Positions 1-6,157 of a stretch of 10,627 bases of DNA are shown here, piece after piece. Both the position numbers and the translations under genes were made by a program. The stretch's first letter is position 1. Every line of letters begins with the position of its first letter. The notes under the pieces were generated by a model, which had not been told where the DNA came from, made no database searches, and was given only the letters and a program-made list of their open reading frames with translations. Source of the DNA: Caryophanales bacterium UBA4951 (GTDB lineage: Bacteria; Bacillota_I; Bacilli_A; RFN20; CAG-826); assembly GCA_002397465.1 (NCBI GenBank), contig DHAP01000016.1, positions 1 to 10,627 on the forward strand. The letters run 5' to 3'.

Positions 1-23
1 ATCATGTATTTTCAGTAAAATAA

Positions 24-40
24 TAACTAGTAGTTACTAG
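24..40. repeat. Overlapping palindromes flanked by a direct repeat, upstream of the TetR gene
   Basis: Two inverted repeats overlap here. TAACTA-G-TAGTTA at 24-36 is a perfect 13-nt palindrome, and CTAGTA-GT-TACTAG at 27-40 has perfect 6-nt arms. The pair is flanked by a direct repeat TCAGTAAAA at 12-20 and 47-55. This is the kind of symmetric, AT-rich site that a dimeric repressor could bind. The nearest candidate is the TetR-family protein that begins at 230, but a gene to the left of the window could equally be the target. No function is shown by the sequence itself. Confidence 0.35.
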
Positions 41-177
41 ATGAAATCAGTAAAAACGGCATTGCTGCTAGAAAAAAATGACTTGTCTTTTCATTTGCAC
101 AACATAATCTTTCATAACACTTTCAATAAAGTTATGTAGAATTGTAAGTGAATATAAAACCCCCTCACGTAATAGAT

Positions 178-197
178 GTGTGAAACGTTTTCATCAC
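178..197. promoter_or_regulatory. Imperfect palindrome in the TetR leader (operator or weak cre-like site)
   Basis: TGAAA-CGT-TTTCA (181-193) is a perfect 5-bp inverted repeat. It is flanked by GTG (178-180) and CAC (195-197), which pair once one extra T is allowed. The right half, CGTTTTCA, is identical to the right half of the better cre site at 6110-6123, and 11 of 12 bases of GAA(A/G)CGTTTTCA are shared. The left half departs from the cre consensus in its first three bases. It lies between a possible upstream ATG (176) and the preferred start (230), so it is leader DNA. It may be an autoregulatory TetR operator or a weak CcpA site. Confidence 0.35.
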
Positions 198-229
198 CAC
201 GCATCGGGGCACCGAAAGGAAAAACGATT

Positions 230-838
230 ATGGGACGCAGAGGATTCGTCAACATCGAGAACAAGATTCAGGAAGAAGTGCTTCGCGAGAACTTCAAATA
301 TGGCATCTCGGCCATTTCCACCAAAGACGTCGCCAAAAAGCTCCACATCTCCGAGCCCGTGATCTTTGCCCATTTCCACACCAAGAAGAATCTGATCGAC
401 TCTTGCTTCAGGTACTCTTGGAACAAACTGCCCAAAGACGTCGTCTTCCCAATGTCTGAGGAGGATATGGAGGATCCTAAGGTCATTGAGAAGTACCTTG
501 AGAAATTCAGATCAATCCTCGCCGAGCCGAAAGCCTTGGTTTACGTGAACAATTACTTCCATTCGCCCTTCTTCGACGCCGAGCTTTCGGCAGATGTCAA
601 AAAAGATCTCGTCGACATGATATCCAAGAGGATCGTGGCTTATGAAAGCCATGACGCCGAGACCATCAAGATGATCATCAGGAGCTATATCAAAAGCTTC
701 ATCTCCCGTTTGGCCGAATTTGCCTCAGGAGCGGTCGAGCCGACCGACCTCAACATGCGCTTAGCCCTCGGTCAGCTCTTGTTCGGAGCCTATGGCATGG
801 TGAAATTCGGAGCGAAGATCCTCGTTCCCGCCAAATAG
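230..838 (+). CDS. TetR/AcrR-family transcriptional regulator
   Basis: Predicted dimeric DNA-binding repressor of 202 residues, a usual length for TetR regulators. The N-terminal region (about 8-55) has the TetR layout. An amphipathic first helix is followed by a helix-turn-helix at about 29-50 with TKDVAKKLHISEPVIFAHF, then KKNL, the typical start of helix 4. The C-terminal ligand-binding half is all helical and divergent, so the ligand and target genes cannot be named. An in-frame ATG at 176 would add 18 residues, but nothing resembling a ribosome binding site precedes it. The ATG at 230 has AAAGGA at 215-220, nine bases upstream, and gives the normal TetR N-terminus (MGRRG). The gene converges with the kinase-like gene on the other strand, with only 15 bp between the stop codons and no clear terminator. 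Its regulated partner may lie left of the window. Confidence 0.85.
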   Translation: MGRRGFVNIENKIQEEVLRENFKYGISAISTKDVAKKLHISEPVIFAHFHTKKNLIDSCFRYSWNKLPKDVVFPMSEEDMEDPKVIEKYLEKFRSILAEPKALVYVNNYFHSPFFDAELSADVKKDLVDMISKRIVAYESHDAETIKMIIRSYIKSFISRLAEFASGAVEPTDLNMRLALGQLLFGAYGMVKFGAKILVPAK

Positions 839-853
839 CAAAAAAGATCTGTC

Positions 854-1456
854 TTAGCCGTTATCCTTCTCTTCGAGGAGGGCAACGGTTTTCTTTATGG
901 ATTCCTTGAACTCCGCGTCGGAGTTGTTGTTGAAGAGGATGAGGCTGTAGGGGTCATCGGGGTCTTTGATGTTCTCCGGTATCTCAAAGTGTTGGCTCTT
1001 CACGTATTTGTCCCAATCAGCCAGTTTGTAGGTGTCCCTTGGGGAGTTGCGTTCGATCATCCTCTCATGGACGACCTCGATGCTGCAGATGACCCAGACG
1101 ATGCAGAGGTGGGCCCCATATTCGTCCATCAGCTCTTTCTTCAATGAGGATATATAGGATGGATCATGTATTTCTTTGGTGAAGGGGGCGTTGATGAGGA
1201 CGATGTCGTCATAACGGAGGGCCTCCAAAGCCATGTTCAGGATCACCTGATATTCGACGTCGCGGAGATACTTCTCAAAGAAAGGACCTTCGCGGTCATT
1301 GGGCTCATTGGCCACATTGAAAGCGACGTTGGATAAAGGAACGAGGGTGTCTTTATCAAGATAGACCACGTGCTTGAGGGCGCTGGCCAGCTTCATGCTG
1401 ACATAGGTTTTTCCGCTGGCGGGTGGAGCCGACACCAGGATGAGTTTCTTTTCCAT
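854..1456 (-). CDS. Small P-loop ATPase/kinase-like protein (AAA_33/zeta-like fold)
   Basis: A 200-residue soluble protein with a P-loop near its N-terminus. APPASGKT (10-17) is a Walker A motif in which the usual first glycine is alanine. YLDKDTL (33-38) resembles the acidic strand-2 motif of small-molecule kinases and zeta-toxin-like proteins, where an Asp acts near the phosphate acceptor. IVLIN (85-89) is a plausible core strand. ERMIERNSPRD (131-141) looks like a lid with several arginines, followed by W148. The length and layout fit the broad AAA_33 / nucleoside-or-drug kinase group, but the substrate cannot be read. The ATG at 1456 has only a weak ribosome binding site (GGTAAG). A 6-bp hairpin (1465-1480) sits just upstream and could affect expression. 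No antitoxin-like partner is seen nearby, so a toxin role is not supported. Confidence 0.7.
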   Translation of the reverse strand: MEKKLILVSAPPASGKTYVSMKLASALKHVVYLDKDTLVPLSNVAFNVANEPNDREGPFFEKYLRDVEYQVILNMALEALRYDDIVLINAPFTKEIHDPSYISSLKKELMDEYGAHLCIVWVICSIEVVHERMIERNSPRDTYKLADWDKYVKSQHFEIPENIKDPDDPYSLILFNNNSDAEFKESIKKTVALLEEKDNG

Positions 1457-1464
1457 TGCTTACC

Positions 1465-1480
1465 AGCCTAGTTTTAGGCT
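1465..1480. repeat. Hairpin/palindrome just upstream of the kinase-like gene
   Basis: AGCCTA-GTTT-TAGGCT is a perfect 6-bp inverted repeat with a 4-nt loop, centred about 16 bp upstream of the start codon at 1456. It would form a hairpin in the mRNA leader or serve as an operator. The 8-mer TTTAGGCT recurs within the palindrome at 6091-6103, upstream of another minus-strand gene, which is suggestive but may be chance. Confidence 0.35.
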
Positions 1481-1561
1481 CATGAGGGGCAATAGGCAAG
1501 AAAAAACCTAAAATTATCGATAAATCGTAAATTGATAAAACCTAGATGCCGCCTTAAATTT

Positions 1562-1580
1562 AATCGACAATGTGTCGATT
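1562..1580. repeat. Perfect 8-bp palindrome directly upstream of CIRCE
   Basis: AATCGACA-ATG-TGTCGATT is a perfect inverted repeat that ends one base before CIRCE begins. It does not match the CtsR heptamer repeat (GGTCAAA direct repeats). It could be a second operator on the clpB promoter, or a hairpin in a transcript coming from upstream. Another short palindrome, TTATCGATAA, lies at 1514-1523. Confidence 0.4.
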
Positions 1581-1581
1581 G

Positions 1582-1608
1582 TTAGCACTCAATACTTGCG
1601 AGTGCTAA
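1582..1608. promoter_or_regulatory. CIRCE operator (HrcA binding site)
   Basis: TTAGCACTC, nine spacer bases, then GAGTGCTAA: this is an exact match to the CIRCE consensus bound by the HrcA repressor in Firmicutes and many other bacteria. It overlaps the -35 region of the clpB promoter, so HrcA binding would block RNA polymerase and heat shock would release it. In many Bacilli CIRCE controls groE and dnaK while clp genes are under CtsR. CIRCE on clpB is known from mollicutes and some other lineages. Confidence 0.97.
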
Positions 1609-1623
1609 ATAGAGGGTTATAAT
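1596..1623 (+). promoter_or_regulatory. Sigma-A promoter of clpB
   Basis: TTGCGA (1596-1601), a 16-bp spacer, then a perfect TATAAT (1618-1623). Transcription would start near 1630, leaving a leader of about 30 nt with GGAGGT at 1647-1652, six bases before the ATG at 1659. The -35 box lies inside the right half of CIRCE. Confidence 0.8.
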
Positions 1624-1658
1624 GGCTTTGTCCAAAAGGATAAAACGGAGGTAGCGTT

Positions 1659-3794
1659 ATGATGGGAAATGACGGAATGGAAGATTATTCACAAGAAGAA
1701 AACGTTCTCGACAAATTCGGGAGAAACATAAACCAGGCTGTTAAGGATGGCAAGATCGACCCTGTGATCGGGCGAGATGAGGAAATCCGAAAAGTCGTGC
1801 AGATCTTGGCTCGAAAGACCAAGAACAACGTGATTTTGATCGGTGAGCCAGGCGTTGGCAAAACCGCGATCATCGAAGGCTTGGCGGAAAGGATCGTCAG
1901 AGATGACGTCCCTTCTACTTTGAAAGACAAAGAGATCTATGAGCTCGACATGGGTGCTCTTGTGGCCGGGGCCAAGTACCGCGGCGAATTCGAGGAAAGG
2001 CTGAAGGCCGTCCTCAACAAGATCAAATCCAGCGATGGCAAGATCATTCTTTTCATCGATGAGATTCACCTTATCGTCGGAGCGGGCAGAACCGATGGGG
2101 CCCTCGATGCCTCGAATATGCTGAAGCCGATGCTCGCCAGGGGTGAGATCGACTGCATTGGCGCGACCACCCTCAACGAATATAGGGAATACATAGAGAA
2201 GGACAGGGCGCTTGAACGCCGCTTCCAGACGGTTTTGGTCGGCGAACCGACCGTCGAAGACACCATCACGATTCTTAGGGGCCTCAAAGAGAGGTTCGAA
2301 AGCTTCCATGGCGTCTCTATCACCGACGGAGCCCTTGTGGCGGCCGCCACGCTTTCGAACCGTTATGTCACCAATCGCTTCTTGCCGGATAAGGCCATCG
2401 ATTTGGTCGATGAGGCCTGCGCTGGCATCAAAGTCGAGGTGGCGTCTATGCCATCGTCTCTTGATGAGCTCAATAGGAAGATACGAACCCTTCAGGTCGA
2501 AAAAGCGGCCCTTCAGAAAGAAAAGGACGAGTCGAGTCTGAAGCGTCTTTACGTTTTGGAAGGCGAATTAAAGGACGCCACTGAGAAAATGGCATCCCTC
2601 AATAAGGAATGGGAGATCGAAAAAGGCCAGATTGCCTCGGCCAAGGAAATCAAAAAGAACTTGGAGAAGGCGAGATTTGACCTTCAGCAGTATTTCGCCC
2701 ATGGCGATTATGAGAAGGCCAGCAAGCTTCAGTATCAGACCATCCCAGCCATGGAGAAAGAGTTGAAAGATCTCGAAAGCAAGAGCAAGGAGGAAGGCCG
2801 TCTTGTCGATGAGGTGGTGGACGAAGAAGCCATCGCCAAGATCGTCAGCAAGATGACGGGAATCCCAGTCTCAAGGATTGAGAAAGGGGACCGCGAAAAG
2901 GTCCTTGACCTCAAAGACACCCTCGAGAAGAGGGTCATCGGGCAGGACGAGGCCATCCGTTTGGTCTCCAACGCCATCCTTCGCCAGAGAGCCGGTATCC
3001 AGAATCCGAATAGGCCGATTGGCTCATTCTTGTTCCTTGGGCCGACGGGCGTTGGCAAAACCGAAGTCGCCAAGGCTTTGGCGGAAGCCCTCTTTGACAA
3101 CGAGAACAACATCATCCGAATCGATATGTCCGAATACATGGAAAAGTATTCCGTGAGTCGCCTCATCGGGGCCGCGCCGGGATACGTCGGCTACGAAGAA
3201 GGAGGCCAACTCACCGAGAAGGTGAGAAGGAACCCTTATTCAATCGTCCTCTTTGATGAAATCGAAAAGGCTGACCCGGAGGTTTTCAACCTCTTGCTTC
3301 AGATACTCGACGATGGGCGTCTCACCGATTCACAAGGCCATCTCGTGGACTTCAAGAACACCATCATCATCATGACGAGCAACCTTGGCAGCGAGTATAT
3401 TCTCGAAGGCGACAAAGCCCCGGTGGAGAAGCTTCTCCATCAGACCTTCAAACCCGAGTTCCTCAACAGGATCGACGAGATCGTCTACTTCAATCCCCTT
3501 AATAAGGACGTCCAGTACAAGATCGTCGAGAAGATGCTCAACGAGCTCAGAGCCCGTTTGGAGAATCAGTTCTATGATGTCAGCTTCACTGACAACCTAA
3601 AAAACTATGTTCTCGATTCAGCCTATTCCCCTGAGTATGGGGCAAGGCCGTTAAAGAGATTCATCCAAGACAAGATTGAGACGGTCCTCGCGAGTGCCAT
3701 CATCAAAGGTGACATGAACACGACCGACAATTACTTGGTCGATGTCGACAAAGACGGGAACGTGTCCGTCAACAAAAGCACCATGAAGGCCTAA
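1659..3794 (+). CDS. clpB: ClpB disaggregase lacking the N-terminal domain
   Basis: Hexameric AAA+ chaperone that, with DnaK, pulls polypeptides out of aggregates in the cytoplasm. The protein has 711 residues. The first AAA+ module has Walker A GEPGVGKT (62-69), pore loop KYRG (106-109), Walker B LFIDEIH (131-137) and arginines 187-188. Then comes a long coiled-coil middle domain (about 258-385), of ClpB rather than ClpC size. The second module has Walker A GPTGVGKT (461-468), pore loop GYVG (508-511), Walker B LFDEIE (531-536) and a sensor-2 GARPLKR near the C-terminus. No ClpP-binding [LIV]GF tripeptide is seen, which fits a disaggregase rather than a protease partner. Typical ClpB is about 860 residues; the roughly 145-residue substrate-binding N-domain is absent and the start is well defined (GGAGGT six bases upstream). 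Mycoplasma ClpB proteins of about 715 residues are built the same way, as is the ClpB95 isoform of E. coli. It is monocistronic, with CIRCE in front and a terminator behind. Confidence 0.95.
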   Translation: MMGNDGMEDYSQEENVLDKFGRNINQAVKDGKIDPVIGRDEEIRKVVQILARKTKNNVILIGEPGVGKTAIIEGLAERIVRDDVPSTLKDKEIYELDMGALVAGAKYRGEFEERLKAVLNKIKSSDGKIILFIDEIHLIVGAGRTDGALDASNMLKPMLARGEIDCIGATTLNEYREYIEKDRALERRFQTVLVGEPTVEDTITILRGLKERFESFHGVSITDGALVAAATLSNRYVTNRFLPDKAIDLVDEACAGIKVEVASMPSSLDELNRKIRTLQVEKAALQKEKDESSLKRLYVLEGELKDATEKMASLNKEWEIEKGQIASAKEIKKNLEKARFDLQQYFAHGDYEKASKLQYQTIPAMEKELKDLESKSKEEGRLVDEVVDEEAIAKIVSKMTGIPVSRIEKGDREKVLDLKDTLEKRVIGQDEAIRLVSNAILRQRAGIQNPNRPIGSFLFLGPTGVGKTEVAKALAEALFDNENNIIRIDMSEYMEKYSVSRLIGAAPGYVGYEEGGQLTEKVRRNPYSIVLFDEIEKADPEVFNLLLQILDDGRLTDSQGHLVDFKNTIIIMTSNLGSEYILEGDKAPVEKLLHQTFKPEFLNRIDEIVYFNPLNKDVQYKIVEKMLNELRARLENQFYDVSFTDNLKNYVLDSAYSPEYGARPLKRFIQDKIETVLASAIIKGDMNTTDNYLVDVDKDGNVSVNKSTMKA

Positions 3795-3811
3795 GGCGCG
3801 AGCAATGAAGC

Positions 3812-3856
3812 GTACCCCGAATTCTGGACCAAACCAGAAAGTGGGGTACTTTTCTT
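3812..3856 (+). terminator. Intrinsic terminator of clpB
   Basis: A long two-part hairpin: GTACCCC (3812-3818) pairs with GGGGTAC (3843-3849), and the inner TTCTGG (3822-3827) pairs with CCAGAA (3834-3839) around a 6-nt loop, with a small 3/3 internal loop between. It is followed by TTTTCTT. It begins 17 bp after the clpB stop codon. On the minus strand the same hairpin starts five bases after the stop of the out-of-frame M4 reading frame (3855), so it may mark the 3' end of both transcripts, although no good U-tract follows on that side. Confidence 0.9.
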
Positions 3857-3932
3857 ATAAAGTCCAGATGTATGAGGCAATCGGCAGCCCGATGAACATG
3901 ATGAGGGTGCAGATCGTGAGGATGTAGAACAT
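3855..3932 (-). CDS. Out-of-frame fourth membrane helix (M4) of the channel-like protein, or a separate 25-aa membrane peptide
   Basis: From an ATG at 3932 this frame encodes a 25-residue, almost wholly hydrophobic peptide starting MFYILTICTLIMF and ending ASYIWTL. The same frame is open further upstream, back into the 3' end of the preceding gene, where it reads KPLIAYNGVKLRI before the ATG. That is a basic, membrane-proximal lead-in of the kind expected before a transmembrane helix. Codon use (ATC, CTC, TTC, TAC) matches real genes here. In the ligand-gated channel fold a fourth helix should follow at exactly this point, so I read it as M4 displaced by one base. If it is translated separately, the only ribosome binding candidate is GGAG in a small hairpin (3937-3951), about 14 bases upstream, which is too far to be ideal. 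It ends just before the terminator hairpin. Confidence 0.5.
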   Translation of the reverse strand: MFYILTICTLIMFIGLPIASYIWTL

Positions 3933-3951
3933 GATTCGGAGCTTGACTCCG

Positions 3952-6030
3952 TTATAGGCGATGAGGGGCTTTGTCCTTTTTGGCTTGGGCCCGTTTTGCC
4001 ATGACTGACTGATAGGTCATGATGAGAATGACCGCCAAGGTGAAGATATTGATCATCGTCACAAGCGAGAACATCGAGGCATCCGAGAGCATCTGGAAGC
4101 CCACGATCGTCGCGGAGATGGTCGAGAACATGCCAGTCCCGAGCATGCCAAGAGAATCCTCCCCGGCATAGCTCTGGTTATAGAAGGCGATGGTGATCCA
4201 AATGATGACCGCGGCCAAGTTGATGTAACTCTGGAGGAAGGTCGAAGGTAGGAAATTGCCATCGCTGAAGGCTGACCTATTGGCCCTGATCACGACGGTG
4301 AGCTTGGAGTGGGATTGGCCTGGATAGGTCTTATTGACGTCATACTCGACGCCTTCCGCGTGGCTCTTATAGGTATCGTTCTCGTGGATGCTTCTGAAGC
4401 CGTCAGAGAAGCCGATGCTATCCCCGTTGGTGTTATAGACGGGCTCATCGATGCTGCAATAAGAATAGGATGAGGTCCCGCTTACTTGCTTTCTCGAGAC
4501 ATCGACCGTCTCGGCGTAGACGTATCGGAGATTATCGACGTTGAGCCAGTCGGATGAGGTGATGTTGAACCAGAACTGGGCGGTCTCCAAAGGGTAACGA
4601 GGGTTGTCATAAGCCTTGCCGACTTTGGCGCTTAGACTGACGCATTGGAACATGCGGTATTCTTTCTCGCCCGTCCCGTCCGCGTTCTTCGAAAGGTAAT
4701 ACGGCTCGCCCGGGTCATAGTTATAGAGGATGGTTGATGAATCGATCGAGGAACCGACTTTGAAGTTCGGGTCATATTCAGGGTAGATGGTGCTTGGGGT
4801 GAGGCCAGGATAGGAGTTCCTCTCCTTCTTCCAAAGCTCCGGGACCAGAGCCTTGCCCGATGAGGCGATTGCAGCGTCTTTGGCGGTCGTCGTGGAGATG
4901 TTCTTGATCTCATCATATAAGGAATATGGGGTGGCAAGTTCGATGTAGTCAGGGACGCCATCGCTTGCGAAAGTCACGGCGTTCGAGGTTCGATCGACCG
5001 TGAAATAATCCTGCGTTTTGTCGCCATTTTCGTCAACCCAGCTGGGATTGGCATAGTTTTTGTACATCTCATGAAACTCGTCCTGCGAGAAATCAAACCA
5101 GATTTTCAGGTTCAATGAGAAGTACTCATTCGCGGGTTTGATGTCATAGACCTTGATAGTCTGAAGGCCCACTTTGACGGAGACGAAACCGGAGTCGTTT
5201 TTATTGAGGTAGCCAGACCAATTCACGTCGTCGCTATTTTGGGCTGAGCCGGAGATGAACTGCTTGGACGTGCTATCGACGATGTCTTTTTCCGACATCT
5301 TCTTCAGGGAGGAGATTCGATCCTCCACGACCGTGTAGGCCGAATAGGCGGTGAAGGCGGCAAGAGGCAACAAGATGGCTAACAAAGAGACGAAAAGCCT
5401 GACTCGATTGCTATGGGAAAGAACCTGGAAATTCCTTGAGAGGTAATGCTTGTTCTTCACATAGTTCATCTGCTCTTCAAGGTCGTTTCTTTGGATGGAG
5501 GCAAGGTCCTCGTCTATCTGAAGTTTCTCTATGGGCGGCAAAGCAATCGCGTCATCAAGCATCATCTCGCTTGGCAAAAAGAAGTAGGCGGCGATGCGCT
5601 TGCATAGTCTCTTGCCGGGGATCGAATAGCCTGACTCGATCCTCTCCCATTTGGCGTCGCTTATGGAAAGGGCTCTTGAGAGGGTAAGGCCGTCCTTGTT
5701 CTTCTTTAAGAATGAATCAAGGTAACGGCACTTCTCGGTTTTTCTCTCAAAGCCGTAATTCTCGTCAGCGGGCAGCTCCTCTTTTCCTTTTCTTATGAGG
5801 CGGTAGGAGATGTTGCTGAAGTTCCTCTGCATCTTGTAGACGAGGAAGAACGAGGCTTTGAGCTTTCCATTCTCGATCTTCTTGAGGTTCGACTTCGAGG
5901 TATGGAGGAACTTCTCAGGCTTTATCCCCTGTTTCTCGATGTATTTCAATAAAACCCTAAAGTTGTCCAAACGGATGTTATCTCCACTTTTCTTGGAAGG
6001 TAGATCCTCTTCTTGAGGTTCGTTATCCAT
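3952..6030 (-). CDS. Putative pentameric ligand-gated ion channel with N-terminal XRE-like HTH region (M4 frameshifted)
   Basis: A 692-residue membrane protein; positions use the ATG at 6030. That start has GAGAGGGG just upstream and is better than the TTG at 6081, which would add 17 residues. Residues 21-58 and 101-161 are helical segments resembling XRE/Cro helix-turn-helix domains; the second (LTLSRALSISDAKWERIESG) is the clearer. Then come a membrane helix (211-234), an extracellular region (about 281-583) and helices at about 593-617, 625-647 and 651-675, followed by a basic tail. The extracellular part has hallmarks of the Cys-loop/GLIC fold: VGLQTIKVYDI (287-297) then KIWFDF, and late in the domain PRYPLETAQFWFNI (477-490), matching the RYPFDxQ Pro-loop strand of prokaryotic channels; the disulfide of animal receptors is absent. 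An Arg and a Pro precede M1, and GED opens M2 as in cation-selective channels. M4 is missing in this frame but present in the +1 frame downstream. The large loop-rich insertion at about 330-460 is unusual. The channel assignment is inference from motif order; the HTH fusion is not one I know. It is divergent from the sugar-sensing operon. Confidence 0.7.
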   Translation of the reverse strand: MDNEPQEEDLPSKKSGDNIRLDNFRVLLKYIEKQGIKPEKFLHTSKSNLKKIENGKLKASFFLVYKMQRNFSNISYRLIRKGKEELPADENYGFERKTEKCRYLDSFLKKNKDGLTLSRALSISDAKWERIESGYSIPGKRLCKRIAAYFFLPSEMMLDDAIALPPIEKLQIDEDLASIQRNDLEEQMNYVKNKHYLSRNFQVLSHSNRVRLFVSLLAILLPLAAFTAYSAYTVVEDRISSLKKMSEKDIVDSTSKQFISGSAQNSDDVNWSGYLNKNDSGFVSVKVGLQTIKVYDIKPANEYFSLNLKIWFDFSQDEFHEMYKNYANPSWVDENGDKTQDYFTVDRTSNAVTFASDGVPDYIELATPYSLYDEIKNISTTTAKDAAIASSGKALVPELWKKERNSYPGLTPSTIYPEYDPNFKVGSSIDSSTILYNYDPGEPYYLSKNADGTGEKEYRMFQCVSLSAKVGKAYDNPRYPLETAQFWFNITSSDWLNVDNLRYVYAETVDVSRKQVSGTSSYSYCSIDEPVYNTNGDSIGFSDGFRSIHENDTYKSHAEGVEYDVNKTYPGQSHSKLTVVIRANRSAFSDGNFLPSTFLQSYINLAAVIIWITIAFYNQSYAGEDSLGMLGTGMFSTISATIVGFQMLSDASMFSLVTMINIFTLAVILIMTYQSVMAKRAQAKKDKAPHRL

Positions 6031-6046
6031 AAGCCCCTCTCTTTCA

Positions 6047-6081
6047 AAGGCTATCTTAGCATCGCGGCTATATGGCAACAA
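6047..6081 (-). promoter_or_regulatory. Possible promoter of the channel-like gene
   Basis: On the minus strand TTGTTG (6081-6076) is followed by a 17-bp spacer and TAAGAT, the latter preceded by TG one base away (an extended -10, TGCTAAGAT). Transcription would start about 15 bases before the ATG at 6030, leaving just enough leader for GAGAGGGG. This also argues against the TTG start at 6081, which would then lie in the -35 box. The boxes are imperfect (3/6 and 4/6), so the call is tentative. Confidence 0.4.
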
Positions 6082-6090
6082 GCACCCACT

Positions 6091-6103
6091 ATTTAGGCTA
6101 AAT
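6091..6103. repeat. Palindrome in the divergent promoter region
   Basis: ATTTA-GGC-TAAAT is a perfect 5-bp inverted repeat with imperfect extension on both sides (CCACT and TGGTG). It lies between the -35 candidate of the channel-like gene (6081-6076) and the cre site of the sugar operon (6110-6123). A regulator bound here could affect both directions. Candidates on position alone are the HTH head of the channel-like protein and the YesN-type regulator. Confidence 0.35.
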
Positions 6104-6109
6104 TGGTGT

Positions 6110-6123
6110 TGGAAGCGTTTTCA
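6110..6123. promoter_or_regulatory. cre site (CcpA, carbon catabolite control)
   Basis: TGGAAGCGTTTTCA fits the Gram-positive cre pattern TGnAARCGnWWWCA at every fixed position; flanking T and AT extend it to 6109-6125. It lies 35-48 bp upstream of the response-regulator start and covers the place where a -35 box would be, so CcpA bound here would repress the sugar-sensing operon when a preferred sugar is available. It could also act on the divergent gene. Other LacI-family operators look similar, so CcpA is the likely rather than the only reader. Confidence 0.7.
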
Positions 6124-6139
6124 ATCTACAAAGAAGGTG

Positions 6140-6151
6140 TGATAGTATCAT
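6140..6151 (+). promoter_or_regulatory. Extended -10 promoter element of the sensing operon, close to the start codon
   Basis: TGATAGTAT (6140-6148) is a TGn-extended -10 (TAGTAT); overlapping TATCAT (6146-6151) is a 5/6 match as an alternative. Either puts the transcript start within about 3 nt of the ATG at 6158. The only purine-rich ribosome site, AAGAAGG (6131-6137), is 20 bases from the ATG and would lie upstream of such a start. The message may therefore be leaderless or nearly so. The element is itself a palindrome, TGATA-G-TATCA. Confidence 0.4.
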
Positions 6152-6157
6152 CTTGTT

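Noticed and set aside
176..229. Upstream ATG that would lengthen the TetR protein by 18 residues.
   Set aside because: No ribosome site precedes it, the extra residues do not look like a TetR N-terminus, and the ATG at 230 has a good site at 215-220.
854..1456. Zeta-type toxin of a toxin-antitoxin pair.
   Set aside because: No small antitoxin-like gene is adjacent; the neighbouring TetR gene is convergent, which is not the layout of such pairs.
1689..2309. Long open frame on the minus strand inside clpB (about 206 codons).
   Set aside because: It lies wholly within a well-supported clpB, has no ribosome site or recognisable motif, and is a by-product of the strong codon bias.
1659..3794. 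Assignment of the Clp ATPase as ClpC or ClpE (ClpP partner).
   Set aside because: The middle domain is long and ClpB-like, and no [LIV]GF ClpP-docking tripeptide is seen after the second Walker B region.
3974..3982. The minus-strand CAAAAAG resembles a programmed -1 frameshift heptamer (A AAA AAG, as in dnaX).
   Set aside because: M4 lies in the +1 frame, not -1, and the first heptamer base is C rather than A. Slippage of the dnaX type would not reach it.
6031..6081. TTG start that would lengthen the channel-like protein by 17 residues.
   Set aside because: A rare start codon without a ribosome site, lying in the likely -35 box; the ATG at 6030 has GAGAGGGG directly upstream.
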